Shown here piece after piece: positions 1 through 7,838 of a stretch of DNA of 19,562 nt. A model generated the notes under the pieces. That model was not told the DNA's origin and searched no databases. It saw nothing but the letters and a program-made list of their open reading frames with translations. Source of the DNA: Bacteriovorax sp. (lineage in GTDB: Bacteria > Bdellovibrionota > Bacteriovoracia > Bacteriovoracales > Bacteriovoracaceae); the NCBI GenBank assembly GCA_030654205.1, contig JAURXW010000001.1:1-19562 (forward strand), in the 5' to 3' direction. The position numbers were made by a program, and so were the translations under genes. Every line of letters starts with the position of its first letter. Within the stretch, counting starts at the first letter, position 1.

Positions 1-69
1 TCGGATTACATCAAAGAACTTGCTAAGAGTGAATTGAGTTTATTGAATTTGAAAGAAAAAACTTTATAA
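1..69 (+). CDS. 3' end of an unidentified upstream gene (partial)
   Basis: The window opens inside an open frame that gives 22 residues (starting SDYIKELAKS and ending LKEKTL) and stops at TAA 67-69. The piece is hydrophilic and probably helical, but too short to assign to a family. The next gene begins about 27 nt later on the same strand, so it could be the preceding member of the same operon. The start lies outside the window. Confidence 0.5.
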   Translation, partial: SDYIKELAKSELSLLNLKEKTL

Positions 70-83
70 ATTAGTCTCAGGAT

Positions 84-108
84 GGAGGCGATTCTTATGA
101 CAGGAGGT
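84..108 (+). promoter_or_regulatory. Two Shine-Dalgarno sites competing to set the start of the regulator gene
   Basis: GGAGG at 84-88 lies 8 nt before ATG 97, an ideal distance. A second, stronger AGGAGGT at 102-108 lies only 3 nt before ATG 112, which is too close for normal use. A third in-frame ATG at 82 overlaps the first site and has no site of its own. ATG 97 is therefore preferred. ATG 112 remains possible. Confidence 0.5.
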
Positions 109-1047
109 CAGATGGAAGCGATTAGAGTAGAACTTTTTGGAACTGATGCAAGAGTAGAAAAAGCACTTTTGCAAGCTAGAAACTTATCAGTAAGCAAAGC
201 AGCGGTGCTTGTTGTTGGTGAGAACGGGGTAGGTAAAAGAACTCTAGGACGCTACATTCATGAAAGCTCTGGACGTGCTAGTCAGCCATTTGAATTGGTG
301 GACTGCTCACTTCCTGCTCAGGATGTTGAAAATAGAATCTTAGGCCATAGAGACAATACTACTGGAAGATTCAATAAGGGAATACTTGAAGCTGCCAATA
401 AAGGAACAGTCGTGTTTGCTAATATTGACTGTCTTGAAGAAGAGTTTCAAAAAAGACTTCATAAAATAATTAATGAACTTGAAGATTACGATATTGATGT
501 TCGCTTAATCGCAACAACAACTAAAAATCTATCTAAGTTAGTTGGTGCTGGAAGATTTTATCGTGGATTATTTTCAGTATTTGCTAACAATGCAGTAACT
601 ATTCCCGCTCTTAGAGAAAGACAAGAAGATCTTCAAAGATTGGCCCGTCACTTTATGAACGAAGCAACAGATTCTTCTGAACTTCCAAATGAAATTGATT
701 CAGTTGCAATGAATAGAATTACTTCTCATTATTGGGCAAATAATATTCATGAGTTAAAACAAGTTATCTCTAGTTCAGTAAATAATAATTCTTCTTTATT
801 AGATGAAAGTGCATACGAAGTAAGCGATAAGAAATCTGTAAACTTTATGAGCGATGACGACTCTGAAGGCGTGAGACTTATGTCACTTAAAGATGCTGAA
901 AAACTTCTAATCAAAAAAGCTCTTATTCATACAACTGAAAATAGAACTCAAGCTGCAAAAATCCTGGGTGTTTCTATCCGTACGTTAAGAAATAAGATCA
1001 ATGAATATAGAAATGACGGCTCGTCTTATTTTGTTAATTTAAGATAA
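97..1047 (+). CDS. Degenerate sigma-54-activator-like protein with Fis-type HTH
   Basis: The protein has the layout of a sigma-54 enhancer-binding protein without a receiver domain: an AAA+ core followed by a C-terminal Fis-type helix-turn-helix. Visible landmarks, numbered from ATG 97, are a Walker A-like loop GENGVGKRT (about 41-49), ALRERQEDL, a WANNIHELK segment matching the usual W-x-GN-x-REL motif, and a final HTH containing NRTQAAKILGVSIRTLRNK. Key catalytic features are missing. The GAFTGA loop that contacts sigma-54 is not present; the segment reads GHRDNTTGRF and is shortened. The Walker B acidic pair of the usual LFLDE is replaced by A-N in VVFANI. The fold and family are clear, but ATP-driven activation of sigma-54 is doubtful. 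The protein may act as a DNA-binding or adaptor regulator of the flagellar genes. It lies 22 nt before flgB, which fits operon-linked control. In-frame alternative starts are 82 and 112. Confidence 0.8.
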   Translation: MTGGQMEAIRVELFGTDARVEKALLQARNLSVSKAAVLVVGENGVGKRTLGRYIHESSGRASQPFELVDCSLPAQDVENRILGHRDNTTGRFNKGILEAANKGTVVFANIDCLEEEFQKRLHKIINELEDYDIDVRLIATTTKNLSKLVGAGRFYRGLFSVFANNAVTIPALRERQEDLQRLARHFMNEATDSSELPNEIDSVAMNRITSHYWANNIHELKQVISSSVNNNSSLLDESAYEVSDKKSVNFMSDDDSEGVRLMSLKDAEKLLIKKALIHTTENRTQAAKILGVSIRTLRNKINEYRNDGSSYFVNLR

Positions 1048-1069
1048 ATAAGAAGAATAGGAGAAGCAA

Positions 1070-1477
1070 ATGAATATCGATGATAAAACAACTCAGGCCT
1101 TAGCTGCTTCTTTGAAGTATAGACAAATGCGCCAGGAATTGATCGCATCTAATATCGCAAATGCAGAAACTCCAGGTTATAAGGCCAAGAAAATTGACTT
1201 TGAAGAGGCCTTACAACGTGCCCTTGATACAGATGAACAACAGACTTTAAAAACTACCGACTCTAAACATTTTAATGTTGGAGGCGGTGGTTTTAATAAT
1301 TTACAACCCGAAATATATGAAGAATCTAACGGGATTGTTAGTCTCGATGGAAATACCGTTGATCGGGATTCTGAGTTGGCAGAAATGGCAGATAATAAAA
1401 TTATGTATGATGCCTCAGTTCAGCTATTGAATAAGAAACTAGGTTTGATGAAATACGTAGTTGGATCAGAAAGATAA
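1070..1477 (+). CDS. flgB: Flagellar basal-body rod protein FlgB
   Basis: FlgB forms the proximal part of the flagellar rod in the periplasm, between the MS-ring/FliE and the other rod proteins. It is exported by the flagellar type III system without a cleaved signal peptide. The N-terminus carries the rod/hook-family signature SNIANAETPGYKAKKIDF, and the C-terminal helix (YDASVQLLNKKLGLMKY) is the usual partner helix for coiled-coil packing. At 135 residues it has normal family length. AGGAG at 1059-1063 sits 6 nt before the ATG and supports the start. It follows the regulator by 22 nt and precedes flgC by 22 nt, as expected in a polycistronic rod operon. Confidence 0.96.
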   Translation: MNIDDKTTQALAASLKYRQMRQELIASNIANAETPGYKAKKIDFEEALQRALDTDEQQTLKTTDSKHFNVGGGGFNNLQPEIYEESNGIVSLDGNTVDRDSELAEMADNKIMYDASVQLLNKKLGLMKYVVGSER

Positions 1478-1499
1478 GTTGAGTACGAAGGGAGCTTAA

Positions 1500-1940
1500 A
1501 TGGATTTACTAACAAGTTTAAAAATTAGTTCGTCAGGGTTAACTGCTAATAAAAAAAGACAAGCAGCTATCAGTTCGAATATTGCGAATGCTCAAACAAC
1601 TAGAACGGCTCAAGGTGGTCCATATCAACCGAAAGAAGTTGTTTTTGGAAGTGAGCCTGTAAAAGAATCTTTTTCTGAAATTTTAAGCGGTGAAATGGGA
1701 GATAATGCTCAAATGGTTATCGCCAAAGATATTAGTAATAGTAAAAAGCCGCCAATTTTAAAATATGAACCAAACCATCCAGATGCAAATGCAGAAGGAT
1801 ATGTGGCCTACCCTAACATTAATACAATGGAAGAAATGGCCAATATGATCGAAACATCTCGTGCTTACGAGGCAAACATCAACGCAATGACTACTGCAAA
1901 GAGTATGGCGATGAAAGATTTAGAAATTGGAAGAAATTAA
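1500..1940 (+). CDS. flgC: Flagellar basal-body rod protein FlgC
   Basis: FlgC is a proximal rod subunit that assembles next to FlgB. The N-terminal ISSSGLTANKKRQAAISSNI with the following ANAQTT is the FlgC form of the rod/hook/filament N-terminal motif, followed by GGPYQPKEVVF. The C-terminal block includes NINTMEEMANMIETSRAYEA, the family's conserved ending (typically Y-P-N-V-N-x-x-x-E-M-x-x-M-I-x-A-x-R-x-Y-E-A-N). The length of 146 residues is typical. A GGGAG site lies about 5-6 nt upstream of the ATG. Gaps of 22 nt on both sides point to cotranscription with flgB and fliE. Confidence 0.96.
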   Translation: MDLLTSLKISSSGLTANKKRQAAISSNIANAQTTRTAQGGPYQPKEVVFGSEPVKESFSEILSGEMGDNAQMVIAKDISNSKKPPILKYEPNHPDANAEGYVAYPNINTMEEMANMIETSRAYEANINAMTTAKSMAMKDLEIGRN

Positions 1941-1962
1941 TAAGTTTTAAAAAGGATAATTT

Positions 1963-2328
1963 ATGGCGATAGAAAATATTGGAAATATGAATAAAATGTT
2001 GAGTGGATATAATACTCAAGATTGGATGAAAAGTGCATCTATCGAGCAAGGATCGCTTCCACAATTTAACGAGCTTGCAGCTAATCCAGGTATTGGAGCA
2101 AAACCACCTCAAAGCTTTAGTGAAATGCTGGCAAGCTCTCTAACAGATGTAAATAGTATGCAAGTTGAAGCCAATAAAGCCATTCAGAAATTGGCTTCAG
2201 GACAAACAAAGAATATTAGCGAAACAATGTTGGCCGTCGAAAATGCAGAGATAGCATTTAAAACTATGAACCAAGTACGTATGAAAGTAATTGAAGCCTA
2301 TAAAGAGATTATGAGAATGCAAATGTAA
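1963..2328 (+). CDS. fliE: Flagellar hook-basal body protein FliE
   Basis: FliE links the MS-ring (FliF) to the rod and is among the first substrates of the flagellar export apparatus. The conserved half is C-terminal: FSEMLASSLTDVNSMQVEAN, then ISETMLAVENAEIAFKTMNQ and RMKVIEAYKEIMRMQM, which ends as FliE proteins do. The protein has 121 residues, slightly longer than the usual 100-110 because of a variable N-terminal part of about 50 residues. The AAGGAT before the ATG is a moderate ribosome binding site. It sits between flgC and fliF in the order found in many bacteria. Confidence 0.95.
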   Translation: MAIENIGNMNKMLSGYNTQDWMKSASIEQGSLPQFNELAANPGIGAKPPQSFSEMLASSLTDVNSMQVEANKAIQKLASGQTKNISETMLAVENAEIAFKTMNQVRMKVIEAYKEIMRMQM

Positions 2329-2386
2329 TATTTGCTCATGAGTGATTTGTGAGAATTGATTTCATAGGATGTGAAATTAAAAGATC

Positions 2387-2392
2387 AGGAGG
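2387..2392 (+). promoter_or_regulatory. Shine-Dalgarno AGGAGG that decides the fliF start
   Basis: A perfect AGGAGG directly touches ATG 2393 (zero spacing), so that ATG cannot use it. The in-frame TTG at 2399 lies 6 nt after the site, which is optimal. The sequence therefore favours TTG 2399 as the start of fliF. The effect on the protein is only two residues. Confidence 0.6.
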
Positions 2393-2398
2393 ATGGCC

Positions 2399-4087
2399 TT
2401 GCAAGATATAGTAGAAAAAATATTTAGAAACTTTAAGGAGTTCTTCAATGGACTCGATTCAACCAAAAAGATTGGTTTTATCATTGTTTCTTGCTTGATC
2501 ATGGCCGCGATGACGGGAATAGTTGTTTGGGCTTCAAAAACTCGTTACGACACTCTTTATTCAGAACTTAACAAAGAAGATGCAAGAAAAATTGCGATAC
2601 TTTTAGAAGAAAAGAAAATCCCATATCAAACTTCAAATGATGGAAAAACTATTTCTATCCCAGAAGATCTGGTAGGTGTTTGGCGTTTAGAAATTGCTAA
2701 ATTAGGAACAAGTTTTTCAGGAACAGTTGGTTACGAAGTTTTTGATAAACAATCTTTTGGTACAACAAGTTTTGTACAAAAGGTTAATAAACAGCGAGCT
2801 CTTGAAGGTGAGATGGTTAAAACCATTATGTATATTCAAGGTGTAAAGCGTGCCCGAGTTCATATTTCTATTCCAGAATCTTCTCCTTTTGTTGCGGAGA
2901 AGAAATCGCCGACAGCTTCTGTTGTTTTAGAATTAAATAATGGAGTCTCACTTACACCGGCAGAAATTAAAGGGATTGGATCTCTAGTAGCTTCCTCTGT
3001 TGAAGAAATGAGACCTGAGAATGTTGTTATTTTGGATGACCGTGGAAAAAAACTTTCTGAAAATATCGGTGACATGATGACGGCCACAACTGCTAATCGC
3101 TTGGCCCTAGAGGCTCAGTTAAATCAAAAATACGAAAAACAAATTGAAGATATTTTAACAAAAGTAGTTGGAGATGGAAAAGTCGTAGCAAAAGTTACAG
3201 TCGATTTAGATTTTACTGAATCTGTTGCAACTGAAACAAAGTATGATAACGAAAACTCTGCTGTTGTTTCAGAAGTAAAAAATGTGCAAAATGTTAATGG
3301 TTCTAGGCCTTCTCCACAGGGGATTGCAGGGGCACAGTCAAATCTTCCAGGCGAAGTGCCACAGCCTGGTGTTGCTGAAACTAAAAATAATGTAACTAAA
3401 GAATTAACTACAAGAAATTTAAATGTACCTACAACAGTAACTCAGTCGCGAAAGCCATCCGCTAATGTTAAAGCTATTTCAGCTGCTGTAATGATTGATG
3501 GAAAAAGAATTGCAGTTTTAGGTGAAGATGGAACACCTCAACTTGATAAAAACGGAAACGCAATTATGAAGTATGAGAAGTGGAGTGAATCAGATCTCCA
3601 GAACTTTGCTCAAATTGTTTCATCAACGCTTGGTACTTCAGATAAACGTGGAGACAAGCTAGTTATTAAAAATATGGAATTTGCTCGCGAAGATATGAGC
3701 GTCGCCGATGCAATGTTAAAAGAACAAGCTAATCGTGAGTTAATAAAAAACATTGTTAAGTACCTGGCGGTGGGTTTAACGATTTCATTATTTTTCTTCC
3801 TAGTTGTTAGACCATTTATCCAATGGGTTACTGATAATACAATTGAAACAGTGGAAGATTTTTTACCTAGAACGTTAGAAGAATTAGAAAAAGTTCAGGC
3901 AAATCAACGTCTACCTGGACTTGAAGATGCGCTTCCTCAAATTGAAGAGAAGTTAAATCCTGAAAAGATTGAAGGAAATATGTTGCGTGAAAAAATTATT
4001 GCTCTGGTTGAAAATAATCCAGGCAAGGCAGCACAAATTATTCAAGAAATGATACATGCAAGTGAATCAGATAAACAAATTGCGTAA
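2399..4087 (+). CDS. fliF: Flagellar MS-ring protein FliF
   Basis: FliF builds the MS-ring in the inner membrane, the platform for rod assembly, the C-ring and the export gate. It has a first transmembrane helix at about residues 25-45 (IGFIIVSCLIMAAMTGIVVW). This is followed by a periplasmic YscJ/FliF ring-building region with typical segments (LYSELNKEDARKIAILLEE, KQRALEGEMVKTI, ARVHISIPESSPF) and a FliF C-domain. The second transmembrane helix is near 453-471 (YLAVGLTISLFFFLVV), and the cytoplasmic tail carries the expected FliG-binding end (ALVENNPGKAAQIIQEMI). About 562 residues is normal length. The start is TTG 2399, placed by the AGGAGG at 2387-2392; ATG 2393 would add Met-Ala. It is followed 29 nt later by fliG, its binding partner. 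Confidence 0.96.
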   Translation: MQDIVEKIFRNFKEFFNGLDSTKKIGFIIVSCLIMAAMTGIVVWASKTRYDTLYSELNKEDARKIAILLEEKKIPYQTSNDGKTISIPEDLVGVWRLEIAKLGTSFSGTVGYEVFDKQSFGTTSFVQKVNKQRALEGEMVKTIMYIQGVKRARVHISIPESSPFVAEKKSPTASVVLELNNGVSLTPAEIKGIGSLVASSVEEMRPENVVILDDRGKKLSENIGDMMTATTANRLALEAQLNQKYEKQIEDILTKVVGDGKVVAKVTVDLDFTESVATETKYDNENSAVVSEVKNVQNVNGSRPSPQGIAGAQSNLPGEVPQPGVAETKNNVTKELTTRNLNVPTTVTQSRKPSANVKAISAAVMIDGKRIAVLGEDGTPQLDKNGNAIMKYEKWSESDLQNFAQIVSSTLGTSDKRGDKLVIKNMEFAREDMSVADAMLKEQANRELIKNIVKYLAVGLTISLFFFLVVRPFIQWVTDNTIETVEDFLPRTLEELEKVQANQRLPGLEDALPQIEEKLNPEKIEGNMLREKIIALVENNPGKAAQIIQEMIHASESDKQIA

Positions 4088-4116
4088 GACAGAAGTATAA
4101 TTTAGAGGATTAGATT

Positions 4117-5157
4117 ATGGCCGCACTCGATGATAATGAATTAGATCCGGATACGGAGTATGGACTACTCAATGGCTCAGATCGCGCTGGATTACTTTTA
4201 AGTTCACTTGGTATGAATATTACTCAGCTTGTTTTTCAAAATATGAAAGACAATGATGTTAAAAGAATGATCAACGCAATGTCGAATGTTAAAAGAGCTC
4301 CAATCTGGATGGTTAAAAGAGTCCTCGAAGATTTTTACAAACAACTCAATGAAGAAAATGATTTACTATTTGCTGAAAACCGCGGTCGTGACTTCATCAT
4401 TAATACTCTTGGTGAAGATAGAGCTAAACAACTTCTTGGACAAATTGTTGAAGTTGGACAATCAAATACTCTTGAGTCTCTTGAGTTAGTAGATACTAGA
4501 ACTTTATCTAACTTCCTTATTAATGAACATCCTCAAACTATTGCTCTTATTGTTGCTCATTTAAATCCTGAAAGAAAAGTGGATGTTCTAAGAAGATTGC
4601 CGGAAGGGTTGCAAGCTGAGGTTGTTCTTCGAGTCGCAAACCTTGACTATGTTTCTCCTGAACTTATTTCTCAACTTGATGACGTTCTTAAAACAGAACT
4701 TAGTACGCTTGGTTCAATTGATACAAATCAACTAGGTGGTGTTGAGCCGATCGCTGATATGCTTAACCTTATGGATAAAAATACTGAGAAAAATATCATG
4801 TCTCGCGTGGAAGAAAAAGATCCTGAACTTGCTGAAGAGATCAGAAAACTTATGTTTACGTTTGAAGACCTTATGTACGTTGATGATAAAGGTATCCAAA
4901 ATCTACTTCGCGAAGTTGACAATGGAAAACTGGTTATTGCAATGAAAACTGCTCCTGATGAAATCAAGCAGAAGTTATTCAAGAACATGTCAAACAGAGC
5001 AGCTACTCTTCTTAAGGAAGATCTCGAGGCGCTTGGACCTACTAAGCTTTCTGATGTTGAAAAAGCTCAGGCCGAGATGGTTCAAAAAGCTAAAGAACTT
5101 GAATCTCAAGGTAAAGCATTTATTGCTCGCGGCTCTGATGGCGATTCACTGGTTTAA
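4117..5157 (+). CDS. fliG: Flagellar motor switch protein FliG
   Basis: FliG is the C-ring protein that attaches to FliF and interacts with the stator to produce torque. The N-terminal domain (about 15-110) contacts FliF. The middle domain has the EHPQ motif (137-140) for FliM binding, and a Gly-Gly linker follows (GGVEPIADML, about 207-216). The C-terminal torque domain carries MFTFEDLMYVDDKGIQNLLR and the ending GPTKLSDVEKAQ. The charged residues of the torque helix (VDD at 255-257, LLREVD) are intact, so the protein looks functional. It has 346 residues, as usual. AGAGGAT lies upstream of the ATG. It sits in the standard fliF-fliG-fliH order. Confidence 0.97.
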   Translation: MAALDDNELDPDTEYGLLNGSDRAGLLLSSLGMNITQLVFQNMKDNDVKRMINAMSNVKRAPIWMVKRVLEDFYKQLNEENDLLFAENRGRDFIINTLGEDRAKQLLGQIVEVGQSNTLESLELVDTRTLSNFLINEHPQTIALIVAHLNPERKVDVLRRLPEGLQAEVVLRVANLDYVSPELISQLDDVLKTELSTLGSIDTNQLGGVEPIADMLNLMDKNTEKNIMSRVEEKDPELAEEIRKLMFTFEDLMYVDDKGIQNLLREVDNGKLVIAMKTAPDEIKQKLFKNMSNRAATLLKEDLEALGPTKLSDVEKAQAEMVQKAKELESQGKAFIARGSDGDSLV

Positions 5158-5177
5158 TAGGAAAGAGGATTTAATTT

Positions 5178-5984
5178 ATGGTTAAGCAATTTTCAAATGT
5201 AGAAGAATATAAATTTAAAAATTTTACAGATGTAGATGCTGAAGATGCTGACAAAGTTACCTTGTTTGAATTTAAGCCATTGTTTAGTTCGACTCAAGCA
5301 ATTGCAAAAAATGAATTTCAAAAAGTTATTAGAGAAGAACGAAGTCATGCAAAAAATAGTCAGTTTAAAATTAATCCAATTGTTGAAAAATATAGAGGAT
5401 TAAAAGATCAGGAAGAAGCTGAATATCAGGAAGCCGTTGAAAAAGAAGTTCAGAAAAGAGTTTCTGAAATTCAGGACGTTGCATTTAAAGCAGGATTTGA
5501 TGAAGGCGTTAATCAAGGTCGTGAAGAAATCTTTAATGAGATGCGAAGTGTTGTTGATCAAAAACTTGATAATTTTTCGCAGATGGTAACAGAGGTTTTA
5601 AAAACTCAAGATGAAATTTTAACAAGACAGAAAAAAGAAATTTATCTTTTACTTAGGAATTTAACAAAGTGGATAATTATCCGCGAACTTAAAGAAGATG
5701 GAAAATATATTGAGAGATTGCTCGAAAAACTATTATTAGAAATTCAGGCAAGAAATAATCTTTTAATTCAGGTTAACCCTAACGATTTTGGCGGTATGCC
5801 TGAAATTTTGGCTCACGTACAAAATCGCTTAGGTGAATTAAAAAATGTACGAGTTGAGATTGATTCGGCAATTCTAACATCCGGGATGATCGTAGAATCA
5901 GATAATGGAATTATTAATGCAACCATGGAAGAGCAATTCAAAAGTTTAGACAAGCTTTTTGAAGATGTTTTAATAGAAGCTTAA
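5178..5984 (+). CDS. fliH: Flagellar export ATPase regulator FliH
   Basis: FliH is the cytoplasmic stator of the flagellar export ATPase. It binds FliI, holds it inactive until needed and tethers it to the C-ring. The protein is 268 residues, highly charged and helical, with a long coiled-coil middle (about 75-150). The C-terminal FliH/YscL domain shows IYLLLRNLTKWIIIRELKED and NNLLIQVNPNDF, then a final beta-rich part (VRVEIDSAILTSGMIVES). Sequence is poorly conserved in this family, so the call rests on the C-terminal domain, size and position between fliG and fliI. AAAGAGGAT at 5162-5170 is a good ribosome binding site. Confidence 0.9.
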   Translation: MVKQFSNVEEYKFKNFTDVDAEDADKVTLFEFKPLFSSTQAIAKNEFQKVIREERSHAKNSQFKINPIVEKYRGLKDQEEAEYQEAVEKEVQKRVSEIQDVAFKAGFDEGVNQGREEIFNEMRSVVDQKLDNFSQMVTEVLKTQDEILTRQKKEIYLLLRNLTKWIIIRELKEDGKYIERLLEKLLLEIQARNNLLIQVNPNDFGGMPEILAHVQNRLGELKNVRVEIDSAILTSGMIVESDNGIINATMEEQFKSLDKLFEDVLIEA

Positions 5985-5994
5985 AAATTCAAAT

Positions 5995-6003
5995 AAAGGT
6001 GAG
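5995..6003 (+). promoter_or_regulatory. Shine-Dalgarno AAAGGTGAG that decides the fliI start
   Basis: AAAGGTGAG matches the anti-SD end of 16S rRNA well and stands 7 nt before ATG 6011. The upstream in-frame GTG at 5999 lies inside this very site, so it is an unlikely start. This shortens FliI by four residues from the longest reading. Confidence 0.65.
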
Positions 6004-6010
6004 TAGAAAT

Positions 6011-7357
6011 ATGGACAAGATACTTGATTTAGCTTCTATTCACAATAACTACGAGTACTCATCTCCTTATCAAAAAATAGGAAAAGTTTACGCAAATAAA
6101 GGAATGGTTTTTGAGATCAATCTTTCACGTGCACCTATTGGATCAAATGTTGAATTTGTAACTGAGTTTGGCGATAGATCGCTTGGTGAAGTTGTTGGAA
6201 TAAATGGTACTCGTTGTATGGCCATGCCATATGATGAGCTTTCAGGAATTAATTCTGAAACGAGAGTCTATTTAAAAGATTTGACGACTACGATTAAGAT
6301 ATCAGAAGCAATGCTTGGACGAGTTGTCGATTTTCAAGGAAATCCTATCGATGGTAAAGGACCGATTGAACCAATTAATGTTGAAGCTAGAAGTATTTAT
6401 GGACACGCTCTAAATCCTCTTGAACGCCCACCTATTAAGGAAGCTCTCGATACAGGAATCCATGCGATTAATTGTTTTATGACCGCTGGCAAAGGGCAGC
6501 GTTTTGCCATTATGGCCGGTTCGGGTGTTGGTAAATCAGTTACTCTTGGAATGATTGCAGAAAATTCTAATTCAGATGTTAACGTTATTGCCTTAATTGG
6601 AGAACGGGGGCGTGAGGTTTTAGAATTTATTGAAAATGATTTAGGACCGGAAGGATTAAAGCGTTCTGTTGTTGTCGTTGCAACTTCAGATTCATCAGCT
6701 TTGATTAGGATGAAAGCTGCTTATGTCGCTACAACCATCGCTGAATATTTCCGTGATAAAAATAAAGATATTCTTTTGATGATGGATTCTATTACTCGTT
6801 TTGCTATGGCCAATCGAGAAATTTCACTTTCTGCAGGAGAGCCACCAGGACAAAAGGGTTATACTCCCTCTGTATTTGCACGACTTCCTAAATTAATGGA
6901 AAGGGCCGGAACTAAGGCCGGAGCAGGTTCCATCACTGGAATTTATACCGTGTTAGTTGAAGGGGGCGATATGGACGAACCTATTGCTGATGCCGTAAGA
7001 GCGATTGCTGATGGGCATATAATTTTATCTAGAGAACTTGCTTCAAGAAACCAATTTCCGGCCATCGATGTACTTGCAAGTTTATCGCGGGTTATGTCTA
7101 AAGTTGCCACTAAAGAGCATAAGATTGTTGCAAGTCATCTTCGCGATTTACTTGCTTCATATAAGGCCAATGAAGATCTAATAAATGTTGGAGCCTATGC
7201 TAAAGGATCAAACCCTAAAGTTGATAAGGCCCTTTTAATCTATGAAGATTTGATGGGACTTTTAAAACAAAATCAAGGCATGACAGAGTTTTTATCGATT
7301 GAAACACTCTACGACCGCATGGTTGAAATTGCCAGAAAAGCGGAAAATATTAAATAG
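6011..7357 (+). CDS. fliI: Flagellar type III export ATPase FliI
   Basis: FliI hydrolyses ATP to help unload and feed substrates into the flagellar export gate; it forms a hexamer related to the F1 ATPase beta subunit. Numbered from ATG 6011, the Walker A loop is GSGVGKS (about 170-176). GERGREVLEF contains the catalytic glutamate (about 198), and the Walker B strand runs ILLMMDS (to about 260) followed by ITRFAMANREI. Also present are the family segments EPPGQKGYTPSVFARLPKLM and SITGIYTVLVEGGDMDEPIA. The length of 448 residues is typical. GTG 5999 is rejected as the start because it lies within the ribosome binding site. FliH lies 26 nt upstream and FliJ 12 nt downstream, giving the whole ATPase complex in order. 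Confidence 0.97.
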   Translation: MDKILDLASIHNNYEYSSPYQKIGKVYANKGMVFEINLSRAPIGSNVEFVTEFGDRSLGEVVGINGTRCMAMPYDELSGINSETRVYLKDLTTTIKISEAMLGRVVDFQGNPIDGKGPIEPINVEARSIYGHALNPLERPPIKEALDTGIHAINCFMTAGKGQRFAIMAGSGVGKSVTLGMIAENSNSDVNVIALIGERGREVLEFIENDLGPEGLKRSVVVVATSDSSALIRMKAAYVATTIAEYFRDKNKDILLMMDSITRFAMANREISLSAGEPPGQKGYTPSVFARLPKLMERAGTKAGAGSITGIYTVLVEGGDMDEPIADAVRAIADGHIILSRELASRNQFPAIDVLASLSRVMSKVATKEHKIVASHLRDLLASYKANEDLINVGAYAKGSNPKVDKALLIYEDLMGLLKQNQGMTEFLSIETLYDRMVEIARKAENIK

Positions 7358-7369
7358 AGAATGTAAAAA

Positions 7370-7825
7370 ATGCAAAAGTTTAAATTCAAACTCGATGGAC
7401 TTTTAAAAGTAAGAGAGTTTAAAGAGAAAAAAATCAAGATTGAGTTGGGAGAAATCCTTAAGGAAATCGCTGTTGTAGAAGAAAAAATTGCAGCGGCCAA
7501 TCATGCAATTGATGAAACCTATGAAGCCCAAGAAGTGTTTATGAAAGACCCTTCAGCTGGAAGTATGTTGCAGTTTTTCCCTTATTTTATTCAAGGGAAA
7601 AAAGATGACATAAAAAACAAAGAAAATTTATTATGGTCGCTCCGAAAAAAATATGATTTTAAAATTACAGAACTAGCAGCTGCGCGTGGACAAGTAAAAG
7701 TAATGGAAAATTTTAAAGAAAAAAAACTTGGTGAATGGACTAAAGAGCGAAATAAAAAAGAAATGGAAGCTATCGAAGAAATTTTAATGATGAGAAGAAA
7801 TGGAGTTCATGCTTCAAATGAATAA
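7370..7825 (+). CDS. fliJ: Flagellar export chaperone FliJ
   Basis: FliJ is a small coiled-coil protein that inserts into the FliI hexamer like the gamma subunit of F1 and couples it to the export gate. The 151 residues begin MQKFKFKLDGLLKVREFKEK, the usual FliJ opening (F-x-L-x-x-L-L-x-x-R), and the rest is charged helix with coiled-coil character and almost no proline. Sequence identity in this family is always low. The start motif, size and position 12 nt after fliI make the call. The upstream site is weak (AGAGAATG), so its translation may be coupled to fliI. Confidence 0.88.
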   Translation: MQKFKFKLDGLLKVREFKEKKIKIELGEILKEIAVVEEKIAAANHAIDETYEAQEVFMKDPSAGSMLQFFPYFIQGKKDDIKNKENLLWSLRKKYDFKITELAAARGQVKVMENFKEKKLGEWTKERNKKEMEAIEEILMMRRNGVHASNE

Positions 7826-7838
7826 TTACCGGTGTTTT

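Noticed and set aside
2329..2392. Possible internal promoter in the 64-nt gap between fliE and fliF, including the palindrome CTCATGAG.
   Set aside because: No -10/-35 pair with proper spacing is visible, and an 8-nt palindrome is expected by chance.
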